From contig CANGDH010000004.1 of the NCBI GenBank assembly GCA_947452555.1, forward strand, positions 206,559 through 270,558: a stretch of DNA of 64,000 nt. The letters are read 5' to 3'. Made by a program: the position numbers and the translations under genes. The number at the start of each line of letters is the position of its first letter. Position 1 is the stretch's first letter. The notes beneath the pieces were generated by a model that did not search any database, was not told the origin of the DNA, and saw nothing but the letters and a program-made list of their open reading frames with translations. Below are positions 1 to 7,988 of this stretch, one piece after another. Origin of the DNA: Bacteroidota bacterium (GTDB lineage: Bacteria > Bacteroidota > Bacteroidia > Chitinophagales > Chitinophagaceae).

Positions 1-223
1 CCAAGCCATACCATTTTCTTTTAGTTAAAAAATTACGAACTTTCTCAATAGGGAAGTAGGAATTAATCACTCCCATTAATAAAGTAACACCAAAAAGTAA
101 AATGAATATTTTGATAGTGTCGAATAAAAAAAAATTTAAAGTGTCGCCTAATTTACTATGCGAAGCAATCCCTATAATTTGATAAATTATCCAATCAGCA
201 AATTTTTGTATCCAATCAAACAT
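1..223 (-). CDS. permease, N-terminal part (YraQ/UPF0718-like), cut by window edge
   Basis: Only the first 74 or so residues lie in the window. Reading leftward from an ATG at 223 gives a start MFDWIQKFADW, one long hydrophobic helix (about residues 32-52) and the stretch INSYFPIEKVRNFL. This pattern is familiar from the N-terminus of YraQ/UPF0718 (ArsP-like) permeases, which are polytopic inner-membrane proteins, some exporting organoarsenicals or metals. The gene follows a thioredoxin-like gene by 11 bases on the same strand, a pairing seen often for this family. The remaining helices are outside the window, so substrate cannot be judged. The family call is from memory of the N-terminal pattern. 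Confidence 0.7.
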   Translation of the reverse strand, partial: MFDWIQKFADWIIYQIIGIASHSKLGDTLNFFLFDTIKIFILLFGVTLLMGVINSYFPIEKVRNFLTKRKWYGL

Positions 224-234
224 AAATGTTAATT

Positions 235-468
235 TTAGGCTTGTAGAAATTCTATTATCTCACTTAGTTCCGCAACACGTCCTTTTACTTTAACCACATC
301 ATCAATAAGTAATACAGGTGTAGTTAACACATTGTATTTCATTATTTCCTCCATGTCTTCAATCTTAACGACTTCAGCCACCACCCCTGTTGCTTTTAAG
401 GCCTCCATTACATTGTTGTAGGTAATTTTACATTTAGTACAACCCGACCCAAGTATTTTTATATTCAT
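235..468 (-). CDS. small thioredoxin-family protein (redox-active disulfide protein type)
   Basis: This 77-residue protein has a single thioredoxin-like fold with the active-site pair C10-x-x-C13 (GCTKC) close to the N-terminus and a probable cis-proline at P51 in the segment TTPVLLIDD. It has no signal peptide, so it should be cytoplasmic. Proteins of this size and motif belong to the small thioredoxin/glutaredoxin group annotated as redox-active disulfide protein 2. It lies 11 bases upstream of the truncated permease gene and probably forms an operon with it, perhaps supplying reducing power to a metal or arsenical efflux system; that role is inference. Two inverted repeats lie just upstream and may control the operon. 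Confidence 0.8.
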   Translation of the reverse strand: MNIKILGSGCTKCKITYNNVMEALKATGVVAEVVKIEDMEEIMKYNVLTTPVLLIDDVVKVKGRVAELSEIIEFLQA

Positions 469-482
469 GTATTTTGTTTTAT

Positions 483-498
483 ATCGTAAAATTACGAT
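483..498. promoter_or_regulatory. inverted repeat upstream of the thioredoxin-permease operon
   Basis: Perfect 7-base arms ATCGTAA / TTACGAT are separated by two bases, about 15 bases before the thioredoxin start. The position suits an operator or a protein-binding site at the leftward promoter. No regulator gene is adjacent in the window. Confidence 0.35.
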
Positions 499-516
499 TG
501 TATTTAAAGATCTACG

Positions 517-530
517 GTGATAAAAATCAC
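517..530. promoter_or_regulatory. FNR/CRP-type inverted repeat GTGAT-N4-ATCAC
   Basis: The arms GTGAT and ATCAC flank AAAA and keep the TGAT-N4-ATCA core of FNR-type operators. The site lies between the leftward thioredoxin operon and the rightward RIC/ScdA gene, so it could serve either. The binding protein is unknown. Confidence 0.4.
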
Positions 531-622
531 ATATATATTTTATTTACATTTTCAAGTTAGAAATAGTAAAGTCAGTTATTGATATACGGAAAAATGATAT
601 AGAATTTTAAAGAACTGACCAT

Positions 623-638
623 TGTCATTGTTATGACA
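623..638. promoter_or_regulatory. inverted repeat TGTCAT-N4-ATGACA upstream of ric/scdA
   Basis: Six-base perfect arms TGTCAT and ATGACA around TGTT end 36 bases before the ATG of the di-iron repair gene. Spacing and symmetry (TGTCA-N6-TGACA) fit a CRP/FNR-superfamily dimer. Genes of this family are usually controlled by NO-sensing regulators, so an NO-responsive CRP/FNR-type protein is a reasonable inference. Confidence 0.45.
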
Positions 639-673
639 TTTAGATAATTTGAGTTTTACATAAATAAATTATT

Positions 674-1405
674 ATGGAAAACTTAAAAGATAAAACCCTA
701 AAGAGTATTGCAATAGAACATTTTGATTTAATACCAATTTTAGAAAAATATAGTTTAGATTTTTGTTGTAAGGGTGCCAAGACCTTAAGTGTTGCCTGTA
801 CCGAAAAAAATATATCTGTTGAAGCGCTTATGGCAGAACTATCTGATTCTAAGAATAGCATAAATAGTAGTAAAACACAAATGCCATTTAATGAGATGAG
901 TGCTGATCAATTAATCTCATACATATTAATACATCACCATTTTTACGTTAAAACTGCAATACCAACTATCTACAACCATATACAAAAAGTAGTAGTTAAG
1001 CATGGTATAAGGTACCCGCATATGGAAAAAGTATTAGCCTTATTCACCGAAGTATCGGAAGAATTAGTTTCACATATGAAAAAAGAAGAAGAAATCCTCT
1101 TTCCAAGAATTAAAACTTTGTATTCTAATGAAGAGGCAGAAAAAGCCGCTCATTTTGTAGCAGGATATATTAATGCGCCAGTGTCTGTAATGGAAAAAGA
1201 ACATGAAAAAGTGGGAGCATTGCTTTTTGAAATTAGAGCATTAACCAGTCATTATACTGCACCAGAAACCGCATGTACAACACATAGAGTTTGTTTGGAT
1301 GAATTAAAAGCTTTTGAAGAAGACTTGCATCAACATGTACACTTGGAAAACAATATTCTATTCCCTATGGCGGCAATAAAAATGCAAGAACATGCATTAA
1401 ATTAG
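674..1405 (+). CDS. ric: iron-sulfur cluster repair di-iron protein (RIC/ScdA/YtfE)
   Basis: The 243-residue protein has the two-part layout of the RIC family. An N-terminal DUF542/ScdA_N domain (about 1-60) carries the paired cysteines C31-C32 in DFCCKG. A hemerythrin-like four-helix domain (about 78-237) holds histidine and glutamate ligands spread over helices (IHHHF, SHMKKEEE, EKEHEKV, HQHVHLENN). The family repairs Fe-S clusters damaged by nitric oxide and oxidants, using a non-heme di-iron centre in the cytoplasm. Length matches E. coli YtfE and S. aureus ScdA. The gene stands alone between a divergent operon and a convergent gene, with a symmetric CRP/FNR-like site in its promoter. Confidence 0.93.
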   Translation: MENLKDKTLKSIAIEHFDLIPILEKYSLDFCCKGAKTLSVACTEKNISVEALMAELSDSKNSINSSKTQMPFNEMSADQLISYILIHHHFYVKTAIPTIYNHIQKVVVKHGIRYPHMEKVLALFTEVSEELVSHMKKEEEILFPRIKTLYSNEEAEKAAHFVAGYINAPVSVMEKEHEKVGALLFEIRALTSHYTAPETACTTHRVCLDELKAFEEDLHQHVHLENNILFPMAAIKMQEHALN

Positions 1406-2520
1406 AGTGTTTTAATTTTACCGCTATTCTTTTGAAAACGTGGCACTAATAATAAGTTCTTTTGTAAGGTATGTTTCAGATGGGCTTTAACTAGTTGCCC
1501 CATCGTTTTAACTTTCTTATAATATTTATCTTCTTTATAAAAGTCAATCAAAGCAGCTTTTAAATCATTTGTCTTTTCGGGAGTGGAAATATAGTCTTTA
1601 GTCATTACTTCCATTAAGTCTTTAATCCTATAACGTGCGGAAGCCAATCTAAATGTCATCATGGTACGCTCTTCTGCTTGATATTGTGCAATAGACTCTG
1701 TATTTAAATGTGTCGTAACTAAATCAACAAAAGTTTTGTTTTCTTTAAAAAATTGAGGGAGGTATAAATTTTTTCGACCCTCATAAGACTGCTGATCAAA
1801 GTCAATGGCACGAATACGATATTGAACATCCTCTACGTCGGGTATCACATTCACCACATAATTATAGGAGCGCATATCTCCAAGCAATTGAACAAAACAA
1901 CGTTCATTAAATTTTACAAATTCCTTAGCAAGTCTAATTTTATTGGTTTCGGATCGGTCTAAATAATCTTTCACAAAAATATCACCAGGTATTCCTGGAA
2001 TATGGTCTTCAATTAAAGTATCGTTATTAGTTAGATAACTAATTCTATTGGGAGACAAGATATGTTCCAGCTCCAATCCATAAACCCTATTAGCATCTGC
2101 TTTCTTAATATAATAATGATCGTAATTGTCATTGAACTTATTGACAATTCTTATTCTAAAAGGTTGACTATTGCCAAAATAACAAAAGTCAATACGCGCA
2201 ACGTCTAATTGATTCACAAAACTTAAGTCACCCTCTGTTTTTAAAGTGGCATAAGTTTCTACTAAAGCATCTCTTAAATGCCCCCATTCTTTCATGTCAA
2301 AAGACAGCTTATCCCAGCTACTATTATTTCCCTTTTTGTCTTTTAAAGGAGTCGAAAATGTAAACCGAAGTAAGTCATTGTAATTTATAGGGAGTTTAAC
2401 CTCTCGGCGATACTTAACTAAATAAGAACGTAGTTCCTTAGATATAGGAATACAGGGCTTCTTTTTAGAAGGTTTGTCTAATGCTCCCGATTCGGTAATA
2501 TCTTCAAAATTTTGAATCAA
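1402..2520 (-). CDS. unrecognised protein with kinase-like catalytic motifs
   Basis: I do not recognise a named family for this 372-residue soluble protein. It does show motifs in the order expected of the protein-kinase/aminoglycoside-phosphotransferase fold: a candidate ATP-binding lysine in HYYIKKAD (139-140), a following glutamate in GLELEHIL (150-152), a hinge-like stretch LIEDHIPGIPG, a catalytic-loop-like GDMRSYN (D215, N220) and a metal-binding-like RAIDFDQ (D240/D242). A glycine-rich loop is not obvious. The C-terminal 100 residues are helical and basic. The gene starts 21 bases after the pirin stop and may be cotranscribed with it; its last four bases overlap the end of the convergent ric gene. 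The kinase-like call is inference from motif order. Confidence 0.6.
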   Translation of the reverse strand: MIQNFEDITESGALDKPSKKKPCIPISKELRSYLVKYRREVKLPINYNDLLRFTFSTPLKDKKGNNSSWDKLSFDMKEWGHLRDALVETYATLKTEGDLSFVNQLDVARIDFCYFGNSQPFRIRIVNKFNDNYDHYYIKKADANRVYGLELEHILSPNRISYLTNNDTLIEDHIPGIPGDIFVKDYLDRSETNKIRLAKEFVKFNERCFVQLLGDMRSYNYVVNVIPDVEDVQYRIRAIDFDQQSYEGRKNLYLPQFFKENKTFVDLVTTHLNTESIAQYQAEERTMMTFRLASARYRIKDLMEVMTKDYISTPEKTNDLKAALIDFYKEDKYYKKVKTMGQLVKAHLKHTLQKNLLLVPRFQKNSGKIKTL

Positions 2521-2541
2521 TTAAATAGGTTTGTATGTAAT

Positions 2542-3261
2542 TTACAAAGACATTGGCAGTTCCATTAATAAAATTTCAGCGTCAGCACTTAAGGATTTTA
2601 AAACAAAGGCTGCTGTATCCCAAATACCTAAAGCGTCTCTTTTATTTAATTGTTGTCCTTCAATTTCAAAAGACCCTTCTAAAACAAAAGCATAAACACC
2701 ATTACCATTTTTATTAATGGTATAGTTGGTAGAAATACCATTATCGAATTTACCTAGGTTGAACCAAGCGTCTTGATGAATCCAAACACCAGCATCTTCT
2801 GGATTAGGCGATAAGATTTGTTGTAACTTATTGTGACGGTCCTCCTTATTCAATGTGATTTGATCATATCTAGGTGTTACATTTTGCTTATTAGGAATCA
2901 CCCAAATTTGCAAAAACTTAACCAAGCTAGTTTTGTTCTTATTGTATTCACTATGCGCAATCCCAGTTCCAGCACTCATAACTTGTATATCTCCATTTTT
3001 AATCACCGTCTGATTTCCCATATTATCCTTATGCTCTAGGTCGCCTTCTAAAGGAATACTTATAATTTCCATATTATCATGTGGATGCGCTCCAAAACCC
3101 ATCCCTGCAGCAACCGTATCGTCGTTTAAAACTCTTAGTACCCCAAAGTTCATGCGTTCTGGATTATAGTACCCAGCAAAACTAAAAGAGTGAAAACTGT
3201 TTAACCAGCCATGGCTAGCATGTCCTCTGCTTTCTGCAGTATGTAATATTGTTTTTGTCAT
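2542..3261 (-). CDS. pirin family protein (bicupin)
   Basis: The 239-residue protein has an N-terminal cupin with the pirin metal-ligand set H59, H61, H103 and E105 (FGAHPHDNMEI and GTGIAHSEYN), followed by a second cupin without obvious ligands. Pirins of this class include the quercetin 2,3-dioxygenase YhhW, and others act as redox sensors or regulators. The physiological substrate is unknown. There is no signal peptide. It lies 21 bases downstream of the GH32 gene on the same strand and a similar distance upstream of the kinase-like gene, so the three may form an operon. Confidence 0.9.
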   Translation of the reverse strand: MTKTILHTAESRGHASHGWLNSFHSFSFAGYYNPERMNFGVLRVLNDDTVAAGMGFGAHPHDNMEIISIPLEGDLEHKDNMGNQTVIKNGDIQVMSAGTGIAHSEYNKNKTSLVKFLQIWVIPNKQNVTPRYDQITLNKEDRHNKLQQILSPNPEDAGVWIHQDAWFNLGKFDNGISTNYTINKNGNGVYAFVLEGSFEIEGQQLNKRDALGIWDTAAFVLKSLSADAEILLMELPMSL

Positions 3262-3282
3262 AATTGTAAATTAGTACCAAAT

Positions 3283-4809
3283 TTATAAAATGCTTTTTAA
3301 ACTTGCGTAATAGAAATGTTTGATTGTTGTTTTATCTGAAGATCTTAATTCCATTTTAGAATAGGTTTCAGTTGGAAAGAAAATTTCAGTCATAACAGAC
3401 AAGCCACTGTCGGCGAATAATTCCACACTAGCAACGTCAATCACAATAGACATATCAAGTTGTTGCGTATTGCTAAATCGAGGCGCTGTATGCAATCCTG
3501 CGAAATCTGTAAAAAAATCTGAACGACCCGATTTAGTTCTATCAACAAAAAATTGATTGGCTTTTGAATCGTACCCTACAACCAATTGTTCCCCTTTGGT
3601 ATTAGATAATACCAATTCAATATTTTGAGCCTTTAATAATGATAAATTAATACGACAAGGAATGGCAGCATTATTAATAGTATCAGAAAAAACAAAACTT
3701 TTATCTAATTTAATATTTTTAAGACTTACTTTCTTATACTCCAAATTTTCTAATTCTTTAATAGGCTTGGATGCTACACGGTAATCATTACCAACTTTAA
3801 CTAAACTCAAATCTCTAGGGATAGTAAGTGCATTTCTCCATTTTTCAGTGGGAACAATATTTGCATACAACCAATTACTCATCCAACCAGCTAAGATAGT
3901 TCTAGATCCCGTATTAGACCAAGTAACCCCAGCGTAATTGTCTGGCCCATAGTCCAACCATTTAACATTTCTAGAAAAGGGAGTAAAATAATGACCATCG
4001 AAATCCCCTACAAAATATTGTGTACCTGAACCTTTATTAGGAGCACCTGGATTAACGTTAACAATTAAAACCCAAACTTTTTTCCCATGGTCATCGAAAG
4101 ATAATAAATCAGGACATTCCCAATTACCATCATGTACACCCATGCCTGAACCACCCACGTCAGATTCTTTTTTCCAAATTCTTAAATTAGGGGAGCTGTA
4201 AAATTCGATATGATCCCCTACTGCCAGAGACATGATCCAAGTTTTATTGGCTTCATACCAAAAAACTTTAGGGTCTCTAAAATCTTTTAAGTGGGGAGTT
4301 CTAATTACTGGATTACCTCTAAAAGTTTTCCATGTTTTTGCATCATTCAAGCTAACAGAAATACTTTGATTTTGATAGTCGTCCTTACCAGCTTTTTCGC
4401 CATCCATATTATGTTGCGTATAAATAGCAATTAAAGGCACTTGCTTGCCTCTTGCAAATCCACTAGTATTATTAGAGTCTACAACCGCGCTACCGGAAAA
4501 TATAGTACCTAATGAATCAGGGTAGATTGCTATTGATAAATGTTTCCAATGAATCAAGTCCTTACTGGTAGCGTGCCCCCAATGCATAGGTCCCCAAACA
4601 GGTGCACCCGGATTATGCTGATAAAATAAATGATACAGCCCTTTATAAAAAACCATACCATTCGGGTCATTCATCCAATTAGCCGCAGGGGTAAAATGGA
4701 TCCTAGGACGGTACAATTGCTCATTAGCACTGCTAAGCTGTGCTGAAAGATGAAACACTGAAATTAAACAAGCTGCTAGTGTAATGATTTTTTTAATCAA
4801 CGGATACAT
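3283..4809 (-). CDS. secreted glycoside hydrolase family 32 (levanase/inulinase/invertase type)
   Basis: The 508-residue protein begins with a signal peptide (hydrophobic 8-22, likely cut after LSAQ). The GH32 five-bladed propeller follows, with all three catalytic motifs: WMNDPNG with nucleophile D48, FRDP (D179) stabilising the transition state, and ECPDL with acid/base E231. A C-terminal beta-sandwich (about 360-508) completes the usual GH32 size. The enzyme should hydrolyse beta-fructosides such as levan, inulin or sucrose outside the cytoplasm. No SusC/SusD pair or fructokinase is adjacent, so this is not a classical fructan utilisation locus. A symmetric AAGCGCTT site lies about 35 bases upstream of the start. 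Confidence 0.92.
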   Translation of the reverse strand: MYPLIKKIITLAACLISVFHLSAQLSSANEQLYRPRIHFTPAANWMNDPNGMVFYKGLYHLFYQHNPGAPVWGPMHWGHATSKDLIHWKHLSIAIYPDSLGTIFSGSAVVDSNNTSGFARGKQVPLIAIYTQHNMDGEKAGKDDYQNQSISVSLNDAKTWKTFRGNPVIRTPHLKDFRDPKVFWYEANKTWIMSLAVGDHIEFYSSPNLRIWKKESDVGGSGMGVHDGNWECPDLLSFDDHGKKVWVLIVNVNPGAPNKGSGTQYFVGDFDGHYFTPFSRNVKWLDYGPDNYAGVTWSNTGSRTILAGWMSNWLYANIVPTEKWRNALTIPRDLSLVKVGNDYRVASKPIKELENLEYKKVSLKNIKLDKSFVFSDTINNAAIPCRINLSLLKAQNIELVLSNTKGEQLVVGYDSKANQFFVDRTKSGRSDFFTDFAGLHTAPRFSNTQQLDMSIVIDVASVELFADSGLSVMTEIFFPTETYSKMELRSSDKTTIKHFYYASLKSIL

Positions 4810-4842
4810 GTGTTGTAAGATTTAAGCAAATCGAAATTACAA

Positions 4843-4853
4843 CAAAGCGCTTG
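4843..4853. promoter_or_regulatory. LacI-family-like operator core upstream of GH32
   Basis: The sequence CAAAGCGCTTG contains the perfect palindrome AAGCGCTT, centred on CG-rich bases as in LacI/GalR-family operators. It sits 34-44 bases upstream of the GH32 start codon. A sugar-responsive repressor is an inference; no LacI-type gene is in the window. Confidence 0.3.
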
Positions 4854-4889
4854 AAATGCCCCTATTACTAAACTTAATTTTAATCACAT

Positions 4890-5084
4890 CTAATTATGAT
4901 TGAGCTTTTTATTAACACGAATCACATAAAGCGTAAAAGTAAAATTAAGAACAGACATGGTGATTAAAGTCTTAGCAGTTTTTGAATTTCCGGAAACTAT
5001 CAAAGCATAGATGCCTGATAACAATAAAAAAATAGATGAAATAATATAAACTACTTCCAATAATGATAGCCTGTTCTTTTTCAT
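4890..5084 (-). CDS. small two-helix membrane protein next to Cys-rich lipoprotein
   Basis: This 64-residue ORF starts MKKNRLSLLEVVYI and has two hydrophobic segments, about 10-29 and 38-55, with basic residues at both ends, so it should be an inner-membrane hairpin. No family is recognised. It begins 32 bases after the stop of the Cys-rich lipoprotein gene on the same strand. The same pairing recurs at 26499-27334, where a small membrane ORF follows a related but broken lipoprotein gene. That recurrence is the best support that it is real and works with the lipoprotein. Confidence 0.55.
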   Translation of the reverse strand: MKKNRLSLLEVVYIISSIFLLLSGIYALIVSGNSKTAKTLITMSVLNFTFTLYVIRVNKKLNHN

Positions 5085-5116
5085 AAAGTATAATATAAAT
5101 GAAGTTACAAAGAAAT

Positions 5117-5845
5117 TTAGTTTATGGCACAGGCAATTGCTGCACCTGCAACACAGCTAGGGAAGGCAACTGCACACATAGAAGCACAAACCCAATCACT
5201 TCCACATACTTGAGTTATACATCTACTCATACAATCATACATTGTCTCATTAGACTTTATGCTATTGGATCTTGGATCAGTATTAATTGGTATATTATTA
5301 AAGGTCATTCTTAACGGAACATCTTTGGATACATGCCAATTTCCAATTCTATTATTTGTATTGATCTCTAATTGATAATACACCAAATCATTTGAAGATG
5401 TAATTGATATTTTACGATTGTGATTATTTAAAATTTCAATTCTCATTTTGGTAATTACATATTTATTATTTGAAATATAAACATTGTAATATATTTCCTT
5501 TGTGTTTCGAACTGATTCTATTACGGGAAAACTTGCAACTTTTATATTAGTACCGAAATAGCTTGTTAAAGTAATATTATTTAAATCTAAATTTTCATTT
5601 TTGATAATATTGATCCATTCATGATTTTGATATAAACTGTCAAAATGATTATTACTATAACTAATTTTAGAAACTTCATTCGTACTTCCTCCAAGTAAAT
5701 ATCCAGATAAAGTAGAATCTTTGAATTCTTTATTCTTGTATAAAAGAACTGAATTATTGTTTACACTCTTGTCTTTTGTACATGCTGAAAATAAGGATGT
5801 TGAAATTGAAACGAATAACGCTAATTTGATTAAATGCTTTTTCAT
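5117..5845 (-). CDS. lipoprotein with cysteine-rich C-terminal tail
   Basis: The ATG at 5845 gives a 242-residue product with a textbook lipoprotein signal (MKKHLIKLALFV..., lipobox FSAC with the following TKDK). An upstream TTG in frame would bury this signal and is unlikely. The body (about 30-195) is polar and beta-rich with no recognised domain. The last 45 residues are different: at least seven cysteines in a compact, hydrophobic tail (CMSRCITQVCGSDWVC, then CAVAFPSC and AIACAIN). Such a tail suggests disulfide bonding or processing. A paralogous arrangement is found in the broken gene at 26752-27334. Function is unknown; a contact-dependent or peptide-like activity is only a guess. Confidence 0.75.
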   Translation of the reverse strand: MKKHLIKLALFVSISTSLFSACTKDKSVNNNSVLLYKNKEFKDSTLSGYLLGGSTNEVSKISYSNNHFDSLYQNHEWINIIKNENLDLNNITLTSYFGTNIKVASFPVIESVRNTKEIYYNVYISNNKYVITKMRIEILNNHNRKISITSSNDLVYYQLEINTNNRIGNWHVSKDVPLRMTFNNIPINTDPRSNSIKSNETMYDCMSRCITQVCGSDWVCASMCAVAFPSCVAGAAIACAIN

Positions 5846-6001
5846 AATTTTTAATTTTAATAAACATAAATCGATAAGAAATTTTGAAAGCGCATGATTT
5901 AGGAAAACTTGATGGGCGGCTGCAATTAATAGGGGCAAAAGAATATAACTTAGAATATTGTATCAATAATTTCGGATATTTGTGTAATAAAATATTTCAA
6001 C

Positions 6002-7141
6002 ATGGCACAATCAGTATGGGAGAAGGAAACCTATTTTGCTCCAAAGGACGTTGTGATTATAGGATGTGGATTTGTTGGCTTGTGGACAGCGTATGAATTA
6101 ATCAATCAATATCCCAAATTAAAAATTACTATACTAGAACGTGGCACTATCCCTTCTGGAGCAAGTACACGTAATGCAGGCTTCTCTTGTTTTGGAAGTG
6201 TGTCAGAATTAATGTTTGATATGGAATTGATGGGTATAGAAAATACATTGGAAACAGTGAAGATGAGATACCAAGGACTACAAAGAATACAAGAAGTGTT
6301 CGATAAAAAGATAATGGATTATGAAGGAAATGGTGGATACGAATTATTTGAAAAAGGAGGAACCTACCCTATTGAAAAATTGAAAGACGATATTAATTAT
6401 TTAAATAGACTATTGGCACCAGAATTAGGCTTGAAGAAAGTGTATAGTGATGTGTCAAATAAGATTGAACATTTTGGATTTCAGAAAATTCAAGCATTGG
6501 CATATAGTCCGTACGAAGGGCAATTGCATTCCGCAAAACTAGTAATTGCACTACAACAAGCTGTTCAGTCAAAAGGGGTACAGATATTATTTAACACGGA
6601 AGTAAAAAAATTCAAGAGCCATTCAGGCGGTGTAAGTATTCATACAAATCTGGAGGCTATCATTGAAACTAAGCAGTTGGTAATTTGTACCAATGGATTT
6701 GCAAAACAATTATTACCAAAATTAGACGTGGTACCAGCAAGAGGTCAAGTATTTGTAACTGCACCAATTCCCAATTTTAGATTAAAGGGTACTTTCCATT
6801 TTGATGAAGGGTATTATTACTTTAGAAATGTAGGAGATAGATTGTTATTGGGTGGTGCAAGAAACAAAGCCTTTGCAGCAGAAAAAACAACATCGCTAGA
6901 AACTTCTGCATTGATACAAAGTACTTTGGAAACATTTATGATGAAGCGAATCTTACCAAAGGGAACAAAGAAACCAAAAATTGAAATGCGTTGGAGTGGC
7001 GTAATGGCCATGGGTAAGGAAAAGAAGCCCATCATAGAGGAAGTACAACCGAATGTGTATTGCGCAATACGTATGAATGGAATGGGCGTAGCAATAGCTC
7101 CCATAGTAGCTCAGAAAGTAATTAAAATTATGAATAAATAA
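6002..7141 (+). CDS. FAD-dependent amino-acid/amine oxidase-like oxidoreductase (DAO family)
   Basis: The 379-residue protein has an N-terminal dinucleotide-binding motif VVIIGCGFVGLWTAYEL (GxGxxG, about 18-34), an acidic residue ending the second strand in TILERG, and the DAO-family GASTRNAGF segment at about 56-64. The C-terminal region MRWSGVMAM..KPIIEEV..VYCAIRMNGMGVAIAP is the FAD-contacting tail typical of glycine oxidase, sarcosine oxidase and PuuB-like enzymes. It is cytoplasmic and should oxidise a primary or secondary amine or D-amino acid; the substrate cannot be read from sequence. It is monocistronic, and the ATG at 6002 aligns with the family start. Confidence 0.85.
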   Translation: MAQSVWEKETYFAPKDVVIIGCGFVGLWTAYELINQYPKLKITILERGTIPSGASTRNAGFSCFGSVSELMFDMELMGIENTLETVKMRYQGLQRIQEVFDKKIMDYEGNGGYELFEKGGTYPIEKLKDDINYLNRLLAPELGLKKVYSDVSNKIEHFGFQKIQALAYSPYEGQLHSAKLVIALQQAVQSKGVQILFNTEVKKFKSHSGGVSIHTNLEAIIETKQLVICTNGFAKQLLPKLDVVPARGQVFVTAPIPNFRLKGTFHFDEGYYYFRNVGDRLLLGGARNKAFAAEKTTSLETSALIQSTLETFMMKRILPKGTKKPKIEMRWSGVMAMGKEKKPIIEEVQPNVYCAIRMNGMGVAIAPIVAQKVIKIMNK

Positions 7142-7198
7142 AATTTTATTTAGTGATGAAGGTTCGTTTTAAACTATATAATATAGAACAAACTATTT

Positions 7199-7537
7199 TT
7201 ATAATTTATACTCTTTAATCGATTGCTTGACCAAAACTTTCATTTCATAATTCTTTTTGCCTATAACATCATTTTCGATAAGTTTTAAAATATCTTCAAA
7301 AAAACCAAGTTCACGAAAAACGCTTAGATAAGCAAACATAGATACACCCGGATGTCCATTTTCAATAAAATATAAAGTAGAGCGATTAATTTTTGCATTA
7401 TTGGCAAGTTGGATAGCAGAAATAAATCTTCTTTTTCTAGCAATTTTAATATAAGCTCCAAGTGACAAAAATTCAGGCATCTGATTGATACAAGCTTGCT
7501 TTTTTAGAAACGCTGAAAATGATTTACTATTAGACAT
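7199..7537 (-). CDS. lone XRE/HipB-like helix-turn-helix regulator
   Basis: The ATG at 7537 gives 112 residues; an upstream TTG would add nine. A helix-turn-helix domain spans about 25-85: LGAYIKIARKRRFISAIQLANNAKINRSTLYFIENGHPGVSM, which matches XRE/Cro-type regulators and resembles HipB antitoxins. The C-terminus is helical and basic. No toxin-like partner such as HipA lies on either side: the neighbours are the FAD enzyme and an intergenic repeat tract. It may regulate at a distance or be a remnant of a lost module. Confidence 0.7.
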   Translation of the reverse strand: MSNSKSFSAFLKKQACINQMPEFLSLGAYIKIARKRRFISAIQLANNAKINRSTLYFIENGHPGVSMFAYLSVFRELGFFEDILKLIENDVIGKKNYEMKVLVKQSIKEYKL

Positions 7538-7700
7538 TGATATTAATTTTTGATTTAAAAACAATTTAGATTTTACTATTACAATTTTGTTTTAATTATT
7601 ATAATTATATTCTAACTATTAGCATTAAATTTTTCCCCATAGCCCTTTTTCACTTTGTCATTCGTTTAATACTTATTCCTGGTATCCCTTTTTTTATCTG

Positions 7701-7830
7701 TTTTTTAAAGCGTTGCGTATTTCATACATTCCGACACTTTTTGTGGTTCCTATACAACACTTTTCAAAAACGTTGCATATTTCATACATTTCACCCTATT
7801 TTGTGGTTCCTATACAACGGTTTTAAAACA
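7701..7830. repeat. 60-bp tandem intergenic repeat, 2+ copies
   Basis: Units starting near 7711 and 7771 share TTCATACATT and TTGTGGTTCCTATACAAC at an exact 60-base period, with a partial third unit after 7811. On the other strand the copies read CAACGTTTTTGAAAAGTGTTG, a near-perfect hairpin. The same hairpin and a CCACAAAA block recur with the same period at 28720-28840. Confidence 0.8.
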
Positions 7831-7988
7831 CCTTATTTTACATATACCTCCAGGTGGTTGGTAGAAATATAAAAATGGGCTTTTGGTTCAATAATGATTT
7901 GTTTAATATGCATTGGTAATGTAAATAAAGTTGGTAACTGAAATCCGAGTATAAATTCCAATGAAATCATATTAAAATCACAAATCTG

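Noticed and set aside
1402..2520. Defence-system kinase call
   Set aside because: No defence genes are adjacent; the motifs support at most a kinase-like fold.
5846..5938. Longer start (TTG at 5938) for the Cys-rich lipoprotein
   Set aside because: It would place 31 residues before a clear lipoprotein signal peptide.
7199..7537. HipBA-type toxin-antitoxin module
   Set aside because: Only the HTH protein is present; no toxin-like ORF lies on either side.
7701..7830. Possible short CRISPR array
   Set aside because: The whole 60-base unit is repeated, without unique spacers between short repeats, and no cas genes are near.
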